Assembly: GCA_019636565.1 (NCBI GenBank)
Contig: JAHBXG010000014.1
Location: 1-64,000, forward strand
Source of the DNA: Phycisphaeraceae bacterium
GTDB taxonomy: Bacteria > Planctomycetota > Phycisphaerae > Phycisphaerales > UBA1924
Direction: 5' to 3'
Length of the DNA stretch: 64,000 nucleotides
Shown here: positions 8,621-16,176 of the stretch, in pieces
Layout of the letters: the number at the start of each line of letters is the position of its first letter
Position numbering within the stretch: the first letter of the stretch is position 1
Notes under the pieces: model-generated
Told to the model about the DNA's origin: nothing
The model's database searches: none
The model's input: only the letters and a program-made list of their open reading frames with translations
Program-made: the position numbers and the translations under genes

Positions 8621-10171
8621 TTACGCGTCCATGAGTTCCGCCAACAACCGCGTCCCCCACCCCGTCGGTCCATCCACAAACGCGCCCTTGTTGCTGTCCG
8701 CAACATGCACGCCCGCGATATCGAGGTGGCACCACGGAATCTTCTCATCGACAAAGTACGAAAGGAACGCGGCGCCCTGGATCGGGTGCGCCTTGCGGTT
8801 GGCGTTGCTGTTGAGAATGTCCGCCACCGGGCTCTTCATGAGGTCCCGGTATTCCTGGTGCATCGGCAGGCGCCACACCCGCTCGCCGCTGGCGGCGCTC
8901 GCGGCCTCCACCTTTGCACGCAGCGCATCGTTCTCGCAGAACATTCCCGCGTAGGTGCTGCCCAGCGCAACGACCACGCCGCCGGTCAAGGTAGCCAGGT
9001 CAATGATCGCGCTCGGGTCTTCCTTGTCGCACGCCCAGCACAGCGCATCCGCCAGAACCAAGCGGCCTTCGGCGTCGGTGTTCGTCACTTCCACCGTCAC
9101 ACCGTTGCGATACGTGATCACATCGTCCGGGCGATACGCCTCCTCGTTGATGCTGTTCTCGGCGATCGAGAGAAGCGCCACCACCGGCCGATTCGGCTGA
9201 ATCACCGTCGCGATCGCGTGCATCGCGCCCAGCACGGCGCACCCGCCGTCCTTATCACGCTTCATGCCCACCATGCCGTTGTTGATCTTGAGCGACAACC
9301 CGCCGGTGTCGTACGTCATCGTCTTGCCGATGAGCACCAGCGGCTTGGCGTTCTTGTTCTTCCCTCGGGGCGAATACTCGAGCCGCACCAGACACGGCTT
9401 GTACTTGCTCCCCTTGCCGACATTGATCAGCCCTTCCATCTTCTCGCGTTCGAGCGCTGCGCCTTCCATCACGCTGAACTTCAGCCCCACCTTCTTCGCC
9501 ATCGCCCGCGCCTGCTGCGCCATGTAAGAAGTCGTCGCGATGTTCGGCGGTGTCTGGCTCAGCGTGCGGCAGAAATTCGCCGAGACCGCGAGCCCCAGGC
9601 CTCGCTCGACACCCGCACTGAATTTGGAATCGCTCGACGCCACGTCCAACTTCGTGCGCGGGCTGACTTCCTTCCCCTTCGCGTCCTTCTTCTTTGTCAC
9701 GCTCCCTTTGAACTCATCGCACACCCAGCCGATCAGGCCCAATCCCTCACCCACGGCGCTCCCCGCGCTCAAAGCCGAAATACCCGTACCCGACGCCTTC
9801 ACGGCCGTCGCGAGTTCGATCGCTGCGCCCACAGACTTTGCCGCGGCGAGTTTGCGCCCGATCACGCCCCCGACAAACCGGAGCGTCTCGGTCGTCAATT
9901 TGTCGGCCTTGCCCAGCCCGACCACGATCACCCGCGTCTTGCCTCCAACACCTGCAAACGCCTCGACCGAAGTGCCCATCGCACCCTCAAACTCCGGCCG
10001 CGAAATCGCGCCCTTCACCGCATCGCCCCCACCGACCGAAGCCACAATGCGACCAGTCGCGGCATCCAGCGTCGGTTTCGCGCCTTCGGACTTCGAATCG
10101 GAAGCAAAGACACCGACAACAAGCGTGGCAGACTTTGAAGACTTGGACGAATAGCGGATCGAATCGAACAT
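8621..10171 (-). CDS. pepA: Leucyl aminopeptidase, peptidase family M17
   Basis: A 516-residue cytosolic aminopeptidase that removes N-terminal residues from peptides using two metal ions. The C-terminal catalytic domain has the signature NTDAEGRLVLADA at about residues 360-372, which carries metal ligands and the catalytic Arg. Before it are GKTMTYDTGGLSLK (metal-binding Lys and Asp, catalytic Lys) and MKRDKDGG (a further Asp ligand), so all expected active-site residues are seen. The N-terminal macro-like domain is Ala/Gly/Lys-rich. The start at 10171 has AAGGGAA about seven bases upstream. It is divergent from the HIT gene, with 79 bases between the starts. Confidence 0.93.
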   Translation of the reverse strand: MFDSIRYSSKSSKSATLVVGVFASDSKSEGAKPTLDAATGRIVASVGGGDAVKGAISRPEFEGAMGTSVEAFAGVGGKTRVIVVGLGKADKLTTETLRFVGGVIGRKLAAAKSVGAAIELATAVKASGTGISALSAGSAVGEGLGLIGWVCDEFKGSVTKKKDAKGKEVSPRTKLDVASSDSKFSAGVERGLGLAVSANFCRTLSQTPPNIATTSYMAQQARAMAKKVGLKFSVMEGAALEREKMEGLINVGKGSKYKPCLVRLEYSPRGKNKNAKPLVLIGKTMTYDTGGLSLKINNGMVGMKRDKDGGCAVLGAMHAIATVIQPNRPVVALLSIAENSINEEAYRPDDVITYRNGVTVEVTNTDAEGRLVLADALCWACDKEDPSAIIDLATLTGGVVVALGSTYAGMFCENDALRAKVEAASAASGERVWRLPMHQEYRDLMKSPVADILNSNANRKAHPIQGAAFLSYFVDEKIPWCHLDIAGVHVADSNKGAFVDGPTGWGTRLLAELMDA

Positions 10172-10250
10172 GAACTTCCCTTTCCGATTGGTGGATTTCG
10201 AGCTCAAAGTCTACGTTGCTCGTGTACCCGGTCGAGTTACACTCGTTGCA

Positions 10251-10847
10251 ATGTCCGAGCCAGCGCCCACCCCAAAGCACGCTCCAAAAGCCGCCGCGAA
10301 TCCGGCTTCCGCTCCCGCGGCTCTCCACGCCCCCTGGCGCCAGGAATACCTCGAATCCATCGACGACACCAAGCCCGCACCCGGCTCTGTCTCCTTCCTG
10401 CACGATTACTGGCAGCACCCCGAACGCGACGAGGCCAACCACGTCGTCGTCCGAACCGATGCGGGCATGATCCTGCTCAACATGTACCCCTACGCCGGGG
10501 GCCACCTGCTCGTCGCACTCGGCGAGCCACGCCCCGCGCTCCTCGATTACTCCCCGGTTCAACGCGCCGCGCTCTGGCAACTCACCGACCTTGCCGCGGA
10601 ACTCATGCAACTCGCGATGAACCCGCAGGGGATCAACTTCGGCATCAACCAGGGGCGCGCTGCCGGCGCGGGGCTGCCCAACCACCTCCATGTCCACCTC
10701 GTCCCCCGCTGGAGCGGCGACGTCAACTTCCTGAACGTCGTCGGGCAGGTTCGCGTCATCAGCGCCTCACTCGAAGTCATGGCCGCCCGCTACCGCACCG
10801 CGTGGGACCAGATTCGCCCGCGCGCCGGCTCATCTCCAATCGCGTGA
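10251..10847 (+). CDS. HIT-family nucleotide hydrolase or phosphorylase-like protein
   Basis: A 198-residue protein. The histidine triad NHLHVHLVP is at about residues 142-150, followed by RWSGDVNF, which is typical of the AP4A-phosphorylase-like branch of HIT proteins. LLNMYPYAGGHLLVAL matches the conserved strand before the active site. The Cys-x2-Cys zinc pair common near the N-terminus of such proteins is absent here (SVSFLHDYW). The central His of the triad would form the nucleotidyl intermediate. The exact nucleotide substrate cannot be read from sequence. The ATG at 10251 is the first within family-like sequence; a longer upstream frame overlaps the pepA start. Confidence 0.82.
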   Translation: MSEPAPTPKHAPKAAANPASAPAALHAPWRQEYLESIDDTKPAPGSVSFLHDYWQHPERDEANHVVVRTDAGMILLNMYPYAGGHLLVALGEPRPALLDYSPVQRAALWQLTDLAAELMQLAMNPQGINFGINQGRAAGAGLPNHLHVHLVPRWSGDVNFLNVVGQVRVISASLEVMAARYRTAWDQIRPRAGSSPIA

Positions 10848-10875
10848 TGATTGTCCTTGGGGAGCACCGGCCCCC

Positions 10876-11157
10876 GTGGGTTTTGAACTTGCGGCTTTGG
10901 CCGGTTTCCGGCTACTCTTTGCGGTCGTGTGTCTGTTTTTCTTCCGTTCCCGGCCGATCGAAGAAGTTGCGCAGCGCATGCGCGATGAACACAGCCGCTG
11001 GCTGACCGAGGCGCTTCGCCGGGGGCAGTTCGACCTGCCCCGCATTCCCCTGAAGCGGGCCGACGAGGGGGGGTTCAGCGACCTCATCGAAACTCCTCGA
11101 GGTCGGGAAATCTGCGAGCGCTGGTGGCGTCGGGCGCTTCGGGCGATCTTCTTATAA
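10876..11157 (+). CDS. Small single-helix membrane protein, hypothetical
   Basis: A 93-residue frame with a GTG start, preceded by GGGGAG eleven bases upstream. Residues 3-22 are hydrophobic (FELAALAGFRLLFAVVCLFFF) and the rest is a charged cytoplasmic or periplasmic domain rich in Arg, ending in a WWRRALRAIFL helix. Codon use is GC-biased like the neighbours. It follows the HIT gene by 28 bases. I do not recognise the family and it could be spurious. Confidence 0.45.
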   Translation: MGFELAALAGFRLLFAVVCLFFFRSRPIEEVAQRMRDEHSRWLTEALRRGQFDLPRIPLKRADEGGFSDLIETPRGREICERWWRRALRAIFL

Positions 11158-11180
11158 GCGCGTCCGGCGGTGCGTCGGAT

Positions 11181-11202
11181 GGGGGTCGGGTGGTGGGTCG
11201 GG
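11181..11202 (+). promoter_or_regulatory. Potential G-quadruplex in an intergenic region
   Basis: Four runs of three or more G separated by 2, 4 and 2 bases fit the canonical quadruplex pattern. The element lies about 130 bases before the membrane protein gene at 11331, on its coding strand. Confidence 0.35.
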
Positions 11203-11330
11203 TCGGCCGAGCGGGCGGATCGACACGATTGGCCCGGATCGGGCGGATACGCTGAACGGCAACCGCCGATACTGAGATCCCAGGCTTTCAACTTCCCGCC
11301 AACTCCCATCCTCCGCGACAGGCACTTTCC

Positions 11331-12155
11331 ATGGCCGACGAACTTCTCAGAACCAAGGCATCTCCCAAGTGGCTCGGCAAGCAGATGGTTTTCATTCTGC
11401 TGATCGCCGGCTTTGCGCTCTGGGCGCTGGTGGATGCCACGATCGTGTACCCCAGCCGCGGCGAGCAAGCGGCCGACTTTCTGAAAATGCAGTATCTCAA
11501 GGCCGCCTTGGCCCCTGGAATACTGGAGCGGACTTCGGTGGAAGACCCGGAAGGGGACCTTCAGGCTTTGATCGAACGTCAGAAGACCACCACGCTCTCG
11601 CCGGTCGAAAAGGCGCGGATGGAGTGGCTGGCGGCGCTGCGCAACGCGACGAGGCTGGATGCAAGCCGCACTCAGATCGGTGAGCCAAGGGCGGCGCTCG
11701 ATGCGCTCGAAAAGAAGTTCAAGAAGGCGGATCAGGCTCCCAAAGCGCTCTCGCGTCTGGACATCCCCGTTCAGTGGGCGATCTTTGTTGTCTGCGGCGC
11801 GCTCGCCGCGGGGATGATCTTCGTGATGATGCGTGCGGTCGGCACCGTCTACCGGTTTGACCCGGCGAGCAAGACGCTGACATTGCCCGGCGGGCAAACG
11901 ATCGCCGCGACCGATGTGGCGGTTTACGACAAGCGCAAGTGGGACAAGTTTCTCATCTTCCTGAAAGTCCGCGAGGGCGCGCCGTCATTCGGGGGCCAGG
12001 AAGTCCGGCTTGATCTGCTCCGGCATGTGCCGCTGGAAGATTGGGTGCTGGACATGGAAAAGACCGCATTCCCGCCCGCGCCCGAACCCGATGGGCCGGC
12101 CTCACCCTCGGCAATGCTCATGACCCAGCCGTCGGTCGAAATGCCCAAAGCGTGA
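11331..12155 (+). CDS. Two-helix membrane protein, hypothetical
   Basis: A 274-residue protein. A hydrophobic segment at about 19-38 (MVFILLIAGFALWALVDATI) and a second at about 145-165 bracket an exterior domain of about 110 residues. That domain is helical and charged and includes a repeated E-R-Q-K pattern. After the second helix comes a compact domain (FDPASKTLTLPGGQTIAATDV) resembling small PH-like or bacterial DUF folds, and a Pro/Ala-rich tail. No family recognised. It is probably an inner membrane protein. The next gene in the same direction encodes a small lipoprotein. Confidence 0.7.
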   Translation: MADELLRTKASPKWLGKQMVFILLIAGFALWALVDATIVYPSRGEQAADFLKMQYLKAALAPGILERTSVEDPEGDLQALIERQKTTTLSPVEKARMEWLAALRNATRLDASRTQIGEPRAALDALEKKFKKADQAPKALSRLDIPVQWAIFVVCGALAAGMIFVMMRAVGTVYRFDPASKTLTLPGGQTIAATDVAVYDKRKWDKFLIFLKVREGAPSFGGQEVRLDLLRHVPLEDWVLDMEKTAFPPAPEPDGPASPSAMLMTQPSVEMPKA

Positions 12156-12306
12156 CCCACCCCGAAGGAATGACGCGAACCTGTCGCAAGTCGCGTCCGT
12201 ATATGGAGTTGGCTGAAAAGCCGATCCATCTCCTCTCTCCTCGGTGTGCCGTCCCGTTTTTCGGACGGTACACTTGTTTTTGGTCCCGACCGGGATCTCG
12301 GAGCCC

Positions 12307-12546
12307 GTGGATCCCGTGCATACCCAATCCAAACCCCGTCATTGTTCGCACTTAGTACGGGGACTTGTGGTTTGCGGCACAATTGTGCTCGCCGGCTGCC
12401 AGGAGCCGCTTCTCAGCCCCAACGAGCCGCGCAGCCAATACGATCGGTACGACGCCGTGCGTGATCAGCGCGCCGCGTCTGATTACACGGATGAGTTCGG
12501 ATACAAACGTCCGAATCTTCGCGGCCGATTGCTTCCGAAAGAATGA
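12307..12546 (+). CDS. Small lipoprotein, hypothetical
   Basis: A 79-residue frame. A hydrophobic stretch ends in the lipobox LAGC at about residue 35; the mature part is only about 45 residues and ends in a basic YKRPNLRGRLLPKE tail. The GTG at 12307 is chosen, but a GTG at 12316 has better spacing from GGAG, and a longer frame to 12244 exists. The short, charged, Tyr-rich mature domain suggests an envelope accessory protein. A hairpin follows directly after the stop. Confidence 0.55.
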   Translation: MDPVHTQSKPRHCSHLVRGLVVCGTIVLAGCQEPLLSPNEPRSQYDRYDAVRDQRAASDYTDEFGYKRPNLRGRLLPKE

Positions 12547-12547
12547 C

Positions 12548-12569
12548 GCACCACCGGAACTTGTGGTGC
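12548..12569 (+). terminator. Hairpin after the small lipoprotein gene
   Basis: GCACCAC and GTGGTGC form a perfect 7-bp stem with an 8-base loop, starting two bases after the stop codon. A T tract is weak (GGGTTTAG), so termination may be partial. Confidence 0.4.
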
Positions 12570-12765
12570 GGGTTTAGTGCGGCACGAGCGGTAGACCGAT
12601 TCCGCTGCGGCAAGGCGACAAAGTCGAACCCGACGCAGAAAAAGTCTAAAGTCGCGTGCAAAGCCTGCGGCTTTCGCTGAATTGCAGGAGCGCAGCGCGA
12701 CGATGAATATGCGTGTAACCGCTTGGGGTCACTTGACCCTGACGCAAACCGAGGACAGAGTGAAG

Positions 12766-12784
12766 GGGGTGCCGATTGCACCCC
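12766..12784 (+). promoter_or_regulatory. Hairpin just before the amidase ribosome binding site
   Basis: GGGGTGC and GCACCCC form a 7-bp stem with a 5-base loop. It ends seven bases before AGGAAGG, the likely ribosome binding site of the gene starting at 12802. It could influence translation or mRNA stability. Confidence 0.35.
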
Positions 12785-12801
12785 GCTGCAAGGAAGGGTG
12801 G

Positions 12802-13467
12802 ATGCCCCGAAGTTCGAATTCGAATGCAGGCCGGGATGTCCTGAGCGCCCGCTCTCGAAATGTGTGGGGAGCGCTGGTCGCCACGTTGACCGTCCTAGGC
12901 GGCGCTTTGTACGCCATGGACGGCAAGACCAGCCCGCGCGTTGATGGCCTCAACCTGCCCGCACTGATCGCTCCCGCGACCGCCACGAGCGTTGAGGTCG
13001 TATTCAACACCAAGGTGCCCATCGACGATGGGCGCTGGCAGGCCATTCTGATTCATCACACCGGCTCTCCCTACGCCACGCCTCAATCGCTCGAAAATGA
13101 CGCTCGATCCAGCGGCCTGACGGGCCTTGGATATCACTTCGTCATCGGTAACGGAAACGGGCTGGATGACGGCGAACTGCACGTGGGCTCCCGTTGGCTT
13201 CGCCAGCAGGCCGGTGCGCATGCCAGCGGCCCGAAGGCCGACTGGTACAACCGGAACTCGATCGGAATCTGCCTGGTGGGCAACGGCGATCGCGGTCGGT
13301 TCACCGAGGCGCAGATGCGTCGATTGTCGCAACTGGTCGATGCGATCTGCCGCGAATTGAACATCCCGCGCGACCGTATTGTGCTGCAGGATGAGCTGGT
13401 CAAGGGCAGCGGCCCGGGCCGCTTCTTCCCCGGTGCCGCGTTCCGAGAGCAGCTCGCTCTTCGCTAA
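12802..13467 (+). CDS. N-acetylmuramoyl-L-alanine amidase-fold (Amidase_2) protein with degenerate metal site
   Basis: A 221-residue protein with one hydrophobic N-terminal segment (about 21-38), so membrane-anchored or exported. The domain from about residue 78 has the fold motifs of zinc amidases that cut the bond between MurNAc and the peptide: ILIHHTGS (first zinc His), GLGYHFVIGNG, and NSIGICLVGNGD. The usual second and third zinc ligands, a His in a G-H-R-D-like motif and a Cys or Asp before PG, are replaced by Gln196 and Gly204. It may be inactive on cell wall or use another site, for example as a peptidoglycan-binding protein. AAGGA stands before the ATG. Confidence 0.72.
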   Translation: MPRSSNSNAGRDVLSARSRNVWGALVATLTVLGGALYAMDGKTSPRVDGLNLPALIAPATATSVEVVFNTKVPIDDGRWQAILIHHTGSPYATPQSLENDARSSGLTGLGYHFVIGNGNGLDDGELHVGSRWLRQQAGAHASGPKADWYNRNSIGICLVGNGDRGRFTEAQMRRLSQLVDAICRELNIPRDRIVLQDELVKGSGPGRFFPGAAFREQLALR

Positions 13468-13826
13468 GGCATCCCCTCGCTTGCAACCCTTTGAGACGGG
13501 TCAAATCGGTCAATAACCGATGAAGTGACCATCGGCAGTGGAACCGGCACCGGTTTTTTGCCAATAGACGCAACGTGCACCGCGTTCTCACGTTGGGGCA
13601 TTGTGCGGAAGTGCGCTACACTGGCGACCGAAGTTCGGGTTCGGTCTGGACGATTGAAGGAGGCCCTCGATCAGCTTGGGATGGGATGGAGGGGCGTGCT
13701 CCCGGTTCTCGGGAAACGCGTTGGTCGCAGGTCGAAAGATGGGAACATCGGCACCGAGATCGAGCGATCCCGGTGTGGAGTCACAGCGGGTGCAACAAGC
13801 CGAAGATCGTCGGAGATGAGTTTGGA
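13468..13826. other. 359-base gap between amidase-fold and kinase genes
   Basis: Apart from the terminator-like hairpins, nothing clear is seen. The kinase frame stays open back to 13575, but that extension has no kinase-family sequence, so it is treated as leader. The kinase promoter should lie in this stretch. Confidence 0.35.
13505..13560 (+). terminator. Terminator-like hairpins after the amidase-fold gene
   Basis: Two short hairpins lie 38-93 bases after the stop codon: ATCGGT-CAATA-ACCGAT at 13505-13521, and AACCG-GCAC-CGGTT at 13542-13555. The second runs straight into a T run, as expected for intrinsic termination. Confidence 0.45.
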
Positions 13827-14738
13827 ATGAGCCGCGGCGGGACCGAGTACAAGAAAGGCGAAACGGTCGAGGGCCTCAAGGTCCTGTCCGAACTGGGACG
13901 CGGCGCGGCATCGTCGATTTACCTTGTCAAGGACAAGGAAAACCACATCTGGGCGCTCAAGCACGTCGAGAAGCTCGAGCCCAAAGATCAGCGCTTTCTC
14001 GATCAGGCAGAGGCTGAATACCACGTCGCACAGGCGATGGACCACCCTTCGATCCGCAAGATCACGAGAATGATCAAGCGGGGCCGGGGAATGCTCAGCC
14101 TCGAGACGATTCATCTCTATCTGGTAATGGAACTGGTGGACGGCGTCTCGATGGAGGTGAAGCCTCCCAAGACGTTCGAAGACGCGGTCCATATCTTCGA
14201 GCAGACCGCCGAGGCGCTGCACCACATGCACACGCGTGGGTTTGTTCACGCGGATATGAAGCCCAACAACATCGTGGTCACGGCCGATGGAACGGCGAAG
14301 ATCATCGACTTGGGCCAATCCTGCCGGATTGACACGGTGAAGGAGCGGATCCAGGGAACTCCCGATTACATCGCGCCCGAACAGGTGCACTGCCGCCCGA
14401 TCACAGCGAAGACCGACGTGTACAACCTCGGGGCGTCGATGTACTGGATCCTCACGCGCCGGCACATACCGACCGCGCTCGGTAAGGCCGACAGCCTGCT
14501 CGGCCGCATCGACGACAAGATGATCGAAAAGCCGGTGCCGGCTCACAAGATCAACCCCCGAATCCCGACGATGCTCGGCGAGTTGATCATGAACTGCCTC
14601 GAGATCGATCCGGAAAAGCGTCCGGCGGATATGAAGGTGGTCGCCGACCGGCTGAACCTGATTCGGGCCAAACTGGTCGCGATGCGAACCGGGCCCGCCG
14701 CCGAGACCGGCGAGAGCCAGGAAGATTCCGCGGCGTAG
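13827..14738 (+). CDS. Hanks-type serine/threonine protein kinase, cytoplasmic
   Basis: A 303-residue kinase without a membrane helix. The N-lobe has a glycine-rich loop (LGRGAASSIYLVK, 23-35) and the ATP-anchoring Lys45 (WALKH). The catalytic loop is HADMKPNN (141-148): Asp143 is the catalytic base, and the usual Arg of HRD is Ala, making it a non-RD kinase that should not need activation-loop phosphorylation. The metal-binding DFG is DLG (161-163). GTPDYIAPEQ marks the activation segment end. The ATG at 13827 has GGAG eleven bases upstream. A phosphoesterase gene follows by 96 bases; the pair may act on related targets, which is inference. Confidence 0.88.
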   Translation: MSRGGTEYKKGETVEGLKVLSELGRGAASSIYLVKDKENHIWALKHVEKLEPKDQRFLDQAEAEYHVAQAMDHPSIRKITRMIKRGRGMLSLETIHLYLVMELVDGVSMEVKPPKTFEDAVHIFEQTAEALHHMHTRGFVHADMKPNNIVVTADGTAKIIDLGQSCRIDTVKERIQGTPDYIAPEQVHCRPITAKTDVYNLGASMYWILTRRHIPTALGKADSLLGRIDDKMIEKPVPAHKINPRIPTMLGELIMNCLEIDPEKRPADMKVVADRLNLIRAKLVAMRTGPAAETGESQEDSAA

Positions 14739-14834
14739 ACGGAGTCTGGGGGGGGTGGGTCGCGCCGAATTGCTTGCGGCGCTTATCGAAAGTGCCGATG
14801 TTTTTCACGCCGGAAGCGACTGAATCGAGATTCA

Positions 14835-15788
14835 GTGCCCCGGAAGAGTCAGGGACGACACGATTTGCAGCCCGCCGCGATCGGACAACTCGGACTGCAA
14901 GACGCTTCGCTGGTGGCCGATCTGTTTCGCGCCGGCGCAAGGGCGTGCCGCGAAGCAAAGTGCAGAAGCGGCTCGATCGATGTGATCCGGGCGCCGGGTC
15001 GGCTGATCGCCACTGGTGACCTGCACGACCATCCGATCAATTTCAAGAAACTGGTCGAAATCGCGGGGCTTGGGAGTGACAACCCTTCCCACCTGACTCT
15101 GCACGAGATCATCCACCCCCCCAATCTGCTCAACGGCGTGGACTATTCGTACCGCGCGCTGGCGCGGGTCGCTTCGCTCAAGGCGGAATTCCCCGAGTAC
15201 GTCCACGTACTGCTGGGAAACCACGAACTCTCGCAGATCATGGGCGCGGGGATCGTGAAAGACGGCGTGAAGGTGGTGGACGCTTTCAACGCCGGGCTGG
15301 AGCACGTGTTCGGCGACGATGTGCCGAGCGTGCACGACGCCATCAGAGATTTCGTGCTCTCGATGCCGCTGGCCCTGCGCTGCGAATGCAACAAACCGGA
15401 CGGCTCGCGGGGCGTGGATGTCTTGTGCGCGCACTCGCTGCCCGGATTGGCGATGATGCAGCGGTTTGATCCGTCGGTGCTTGGCCGCGACCTTACGAAA
15501 GAAGACTACGAGCCGCGCACCGGCGCGGCGCACATCATGATCTGGGGTCGGGGCTACGACGCCGAGCAGCTCGAAGACCTCGTCGAACGCTGGGGGATCA
15601 ATCTATTTATTCTCGGGCACGAGAAGGCACCGGAAGGCGCGGCGCTGGTGCCGCCCAATGCCGTGGTGCTCAACACCGATCACGAGCGGGGCGTGTATCT
15701 GCCGATTGACCTCTCAAATCCACCGACGGCGATGCAGGCGATGGAGCGGGTGGTGCAGATGAATGACTGCTTGGATTCGGAGTCGTGA
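14835..15788 (+). CDS. Metallophosphoesterase (calcineurin-like)
   Basis: A 317-residue protein. Residues near 60-66 read GDLHDHP, the first metal motif (GDxH); GNHE lies near 132-135, giving the second; and a GHE motif near 268 gives a further His. This set defines binuclear metallophosphoesterases, some of which remove phosphate from phosphoserine or phosphothreonine. The start is a GTG with only a weak ribosome site; a later start is possible because the first 50 residues are poorly conserved-looking. No signal peptide, so it is cytoplasmic like the upstream kinase. Confidence 0.8.
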   Translation: MPRKSQGRHDLQPAAIGQLGLQDASLVADLFRAGARACREAKCRSGSIDVIRAPGRLIATGDLHDHPINFKKLVEIAGLGSDNPSHLTLHEIIHPPNLLNGVDYSYRALARVASLKAEFPEYVHVLLGNHELSQIMGAGIVKDGVKVVDAFNAGLEHVFGDDVPSVHDAIRDFVLSMPLALRCECNKPDGSRGVDVLCAHSLPGLAMMQRFDPSVLGRDLTKEDYEPRTGAAHIMIWGRGYDAEQLEDLVERWGINLFILGHEKAPEGAALVPPNAVVLNTDHERGVYLPIDLSNPPTAMQAMERVVQMNDCLDSES

Positions 15789-16176
15789 CACTGGCAAACC
15801 GGTGCGCGGAGAGCTTCCTTCGCGGCGGCGGAACCAACTGTGGATCGCGAAGGCCTTCTTGAAGTCCAAACCACGGCGCTTGGGAAAAGGTGGCGTGAGG
15901 AGCACAACCACCGAAGGCCGCACAGCTTGAACCGCGCGCTCCTGAAAACAAGGTTACCGGCACGAATTCTCGAGTGAGTGAAGCTATTGCGACTTAGACA
16001 GAGCTGGGACGCGCACGAAAAGTTGCCTAAACGCCCATGCGGCAGGTACGCCGGCCAATCAAGTCGCTGCCGACCGCCCTATAACCGCGATGTCCCGGCG
16101 TTTGTGCCACGAGGTCGGATCGTTTGTTGCAATTGAGCATTGGGTTCCATTACCCTTGGCACGGCAGGTACCTCGC
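15789..16176. other. 388-base stretch without a gene
   Basis: No frame shows protein-like sequence with a ribosome site, and no RNA gene fold was recognised. It should hold the promoter of the propeller protein at 16177. A longer in-frame extension of that gene back to 16090 lacks signal-peptide character and is not used. Confidence 0.35.

Noticed and set aside
8705..10138. 477-codon plus-strand frame opposite pepA
   Set aside because: Antisense shadow of a clear M17 peptidase.
13575..13826. 84-codon N-terminal extension of the kinase
   Set aside because: It has no kinase-family sequence and the ATG at 13827 is followed at once by the N-lobe; the leader reads as noncoding.
15789..16176. Possible structural RNA gene
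   Set aside because: I looked for tRNA arms and signal-recognition or RNase P-like motifs in this and other gaps and saw none.
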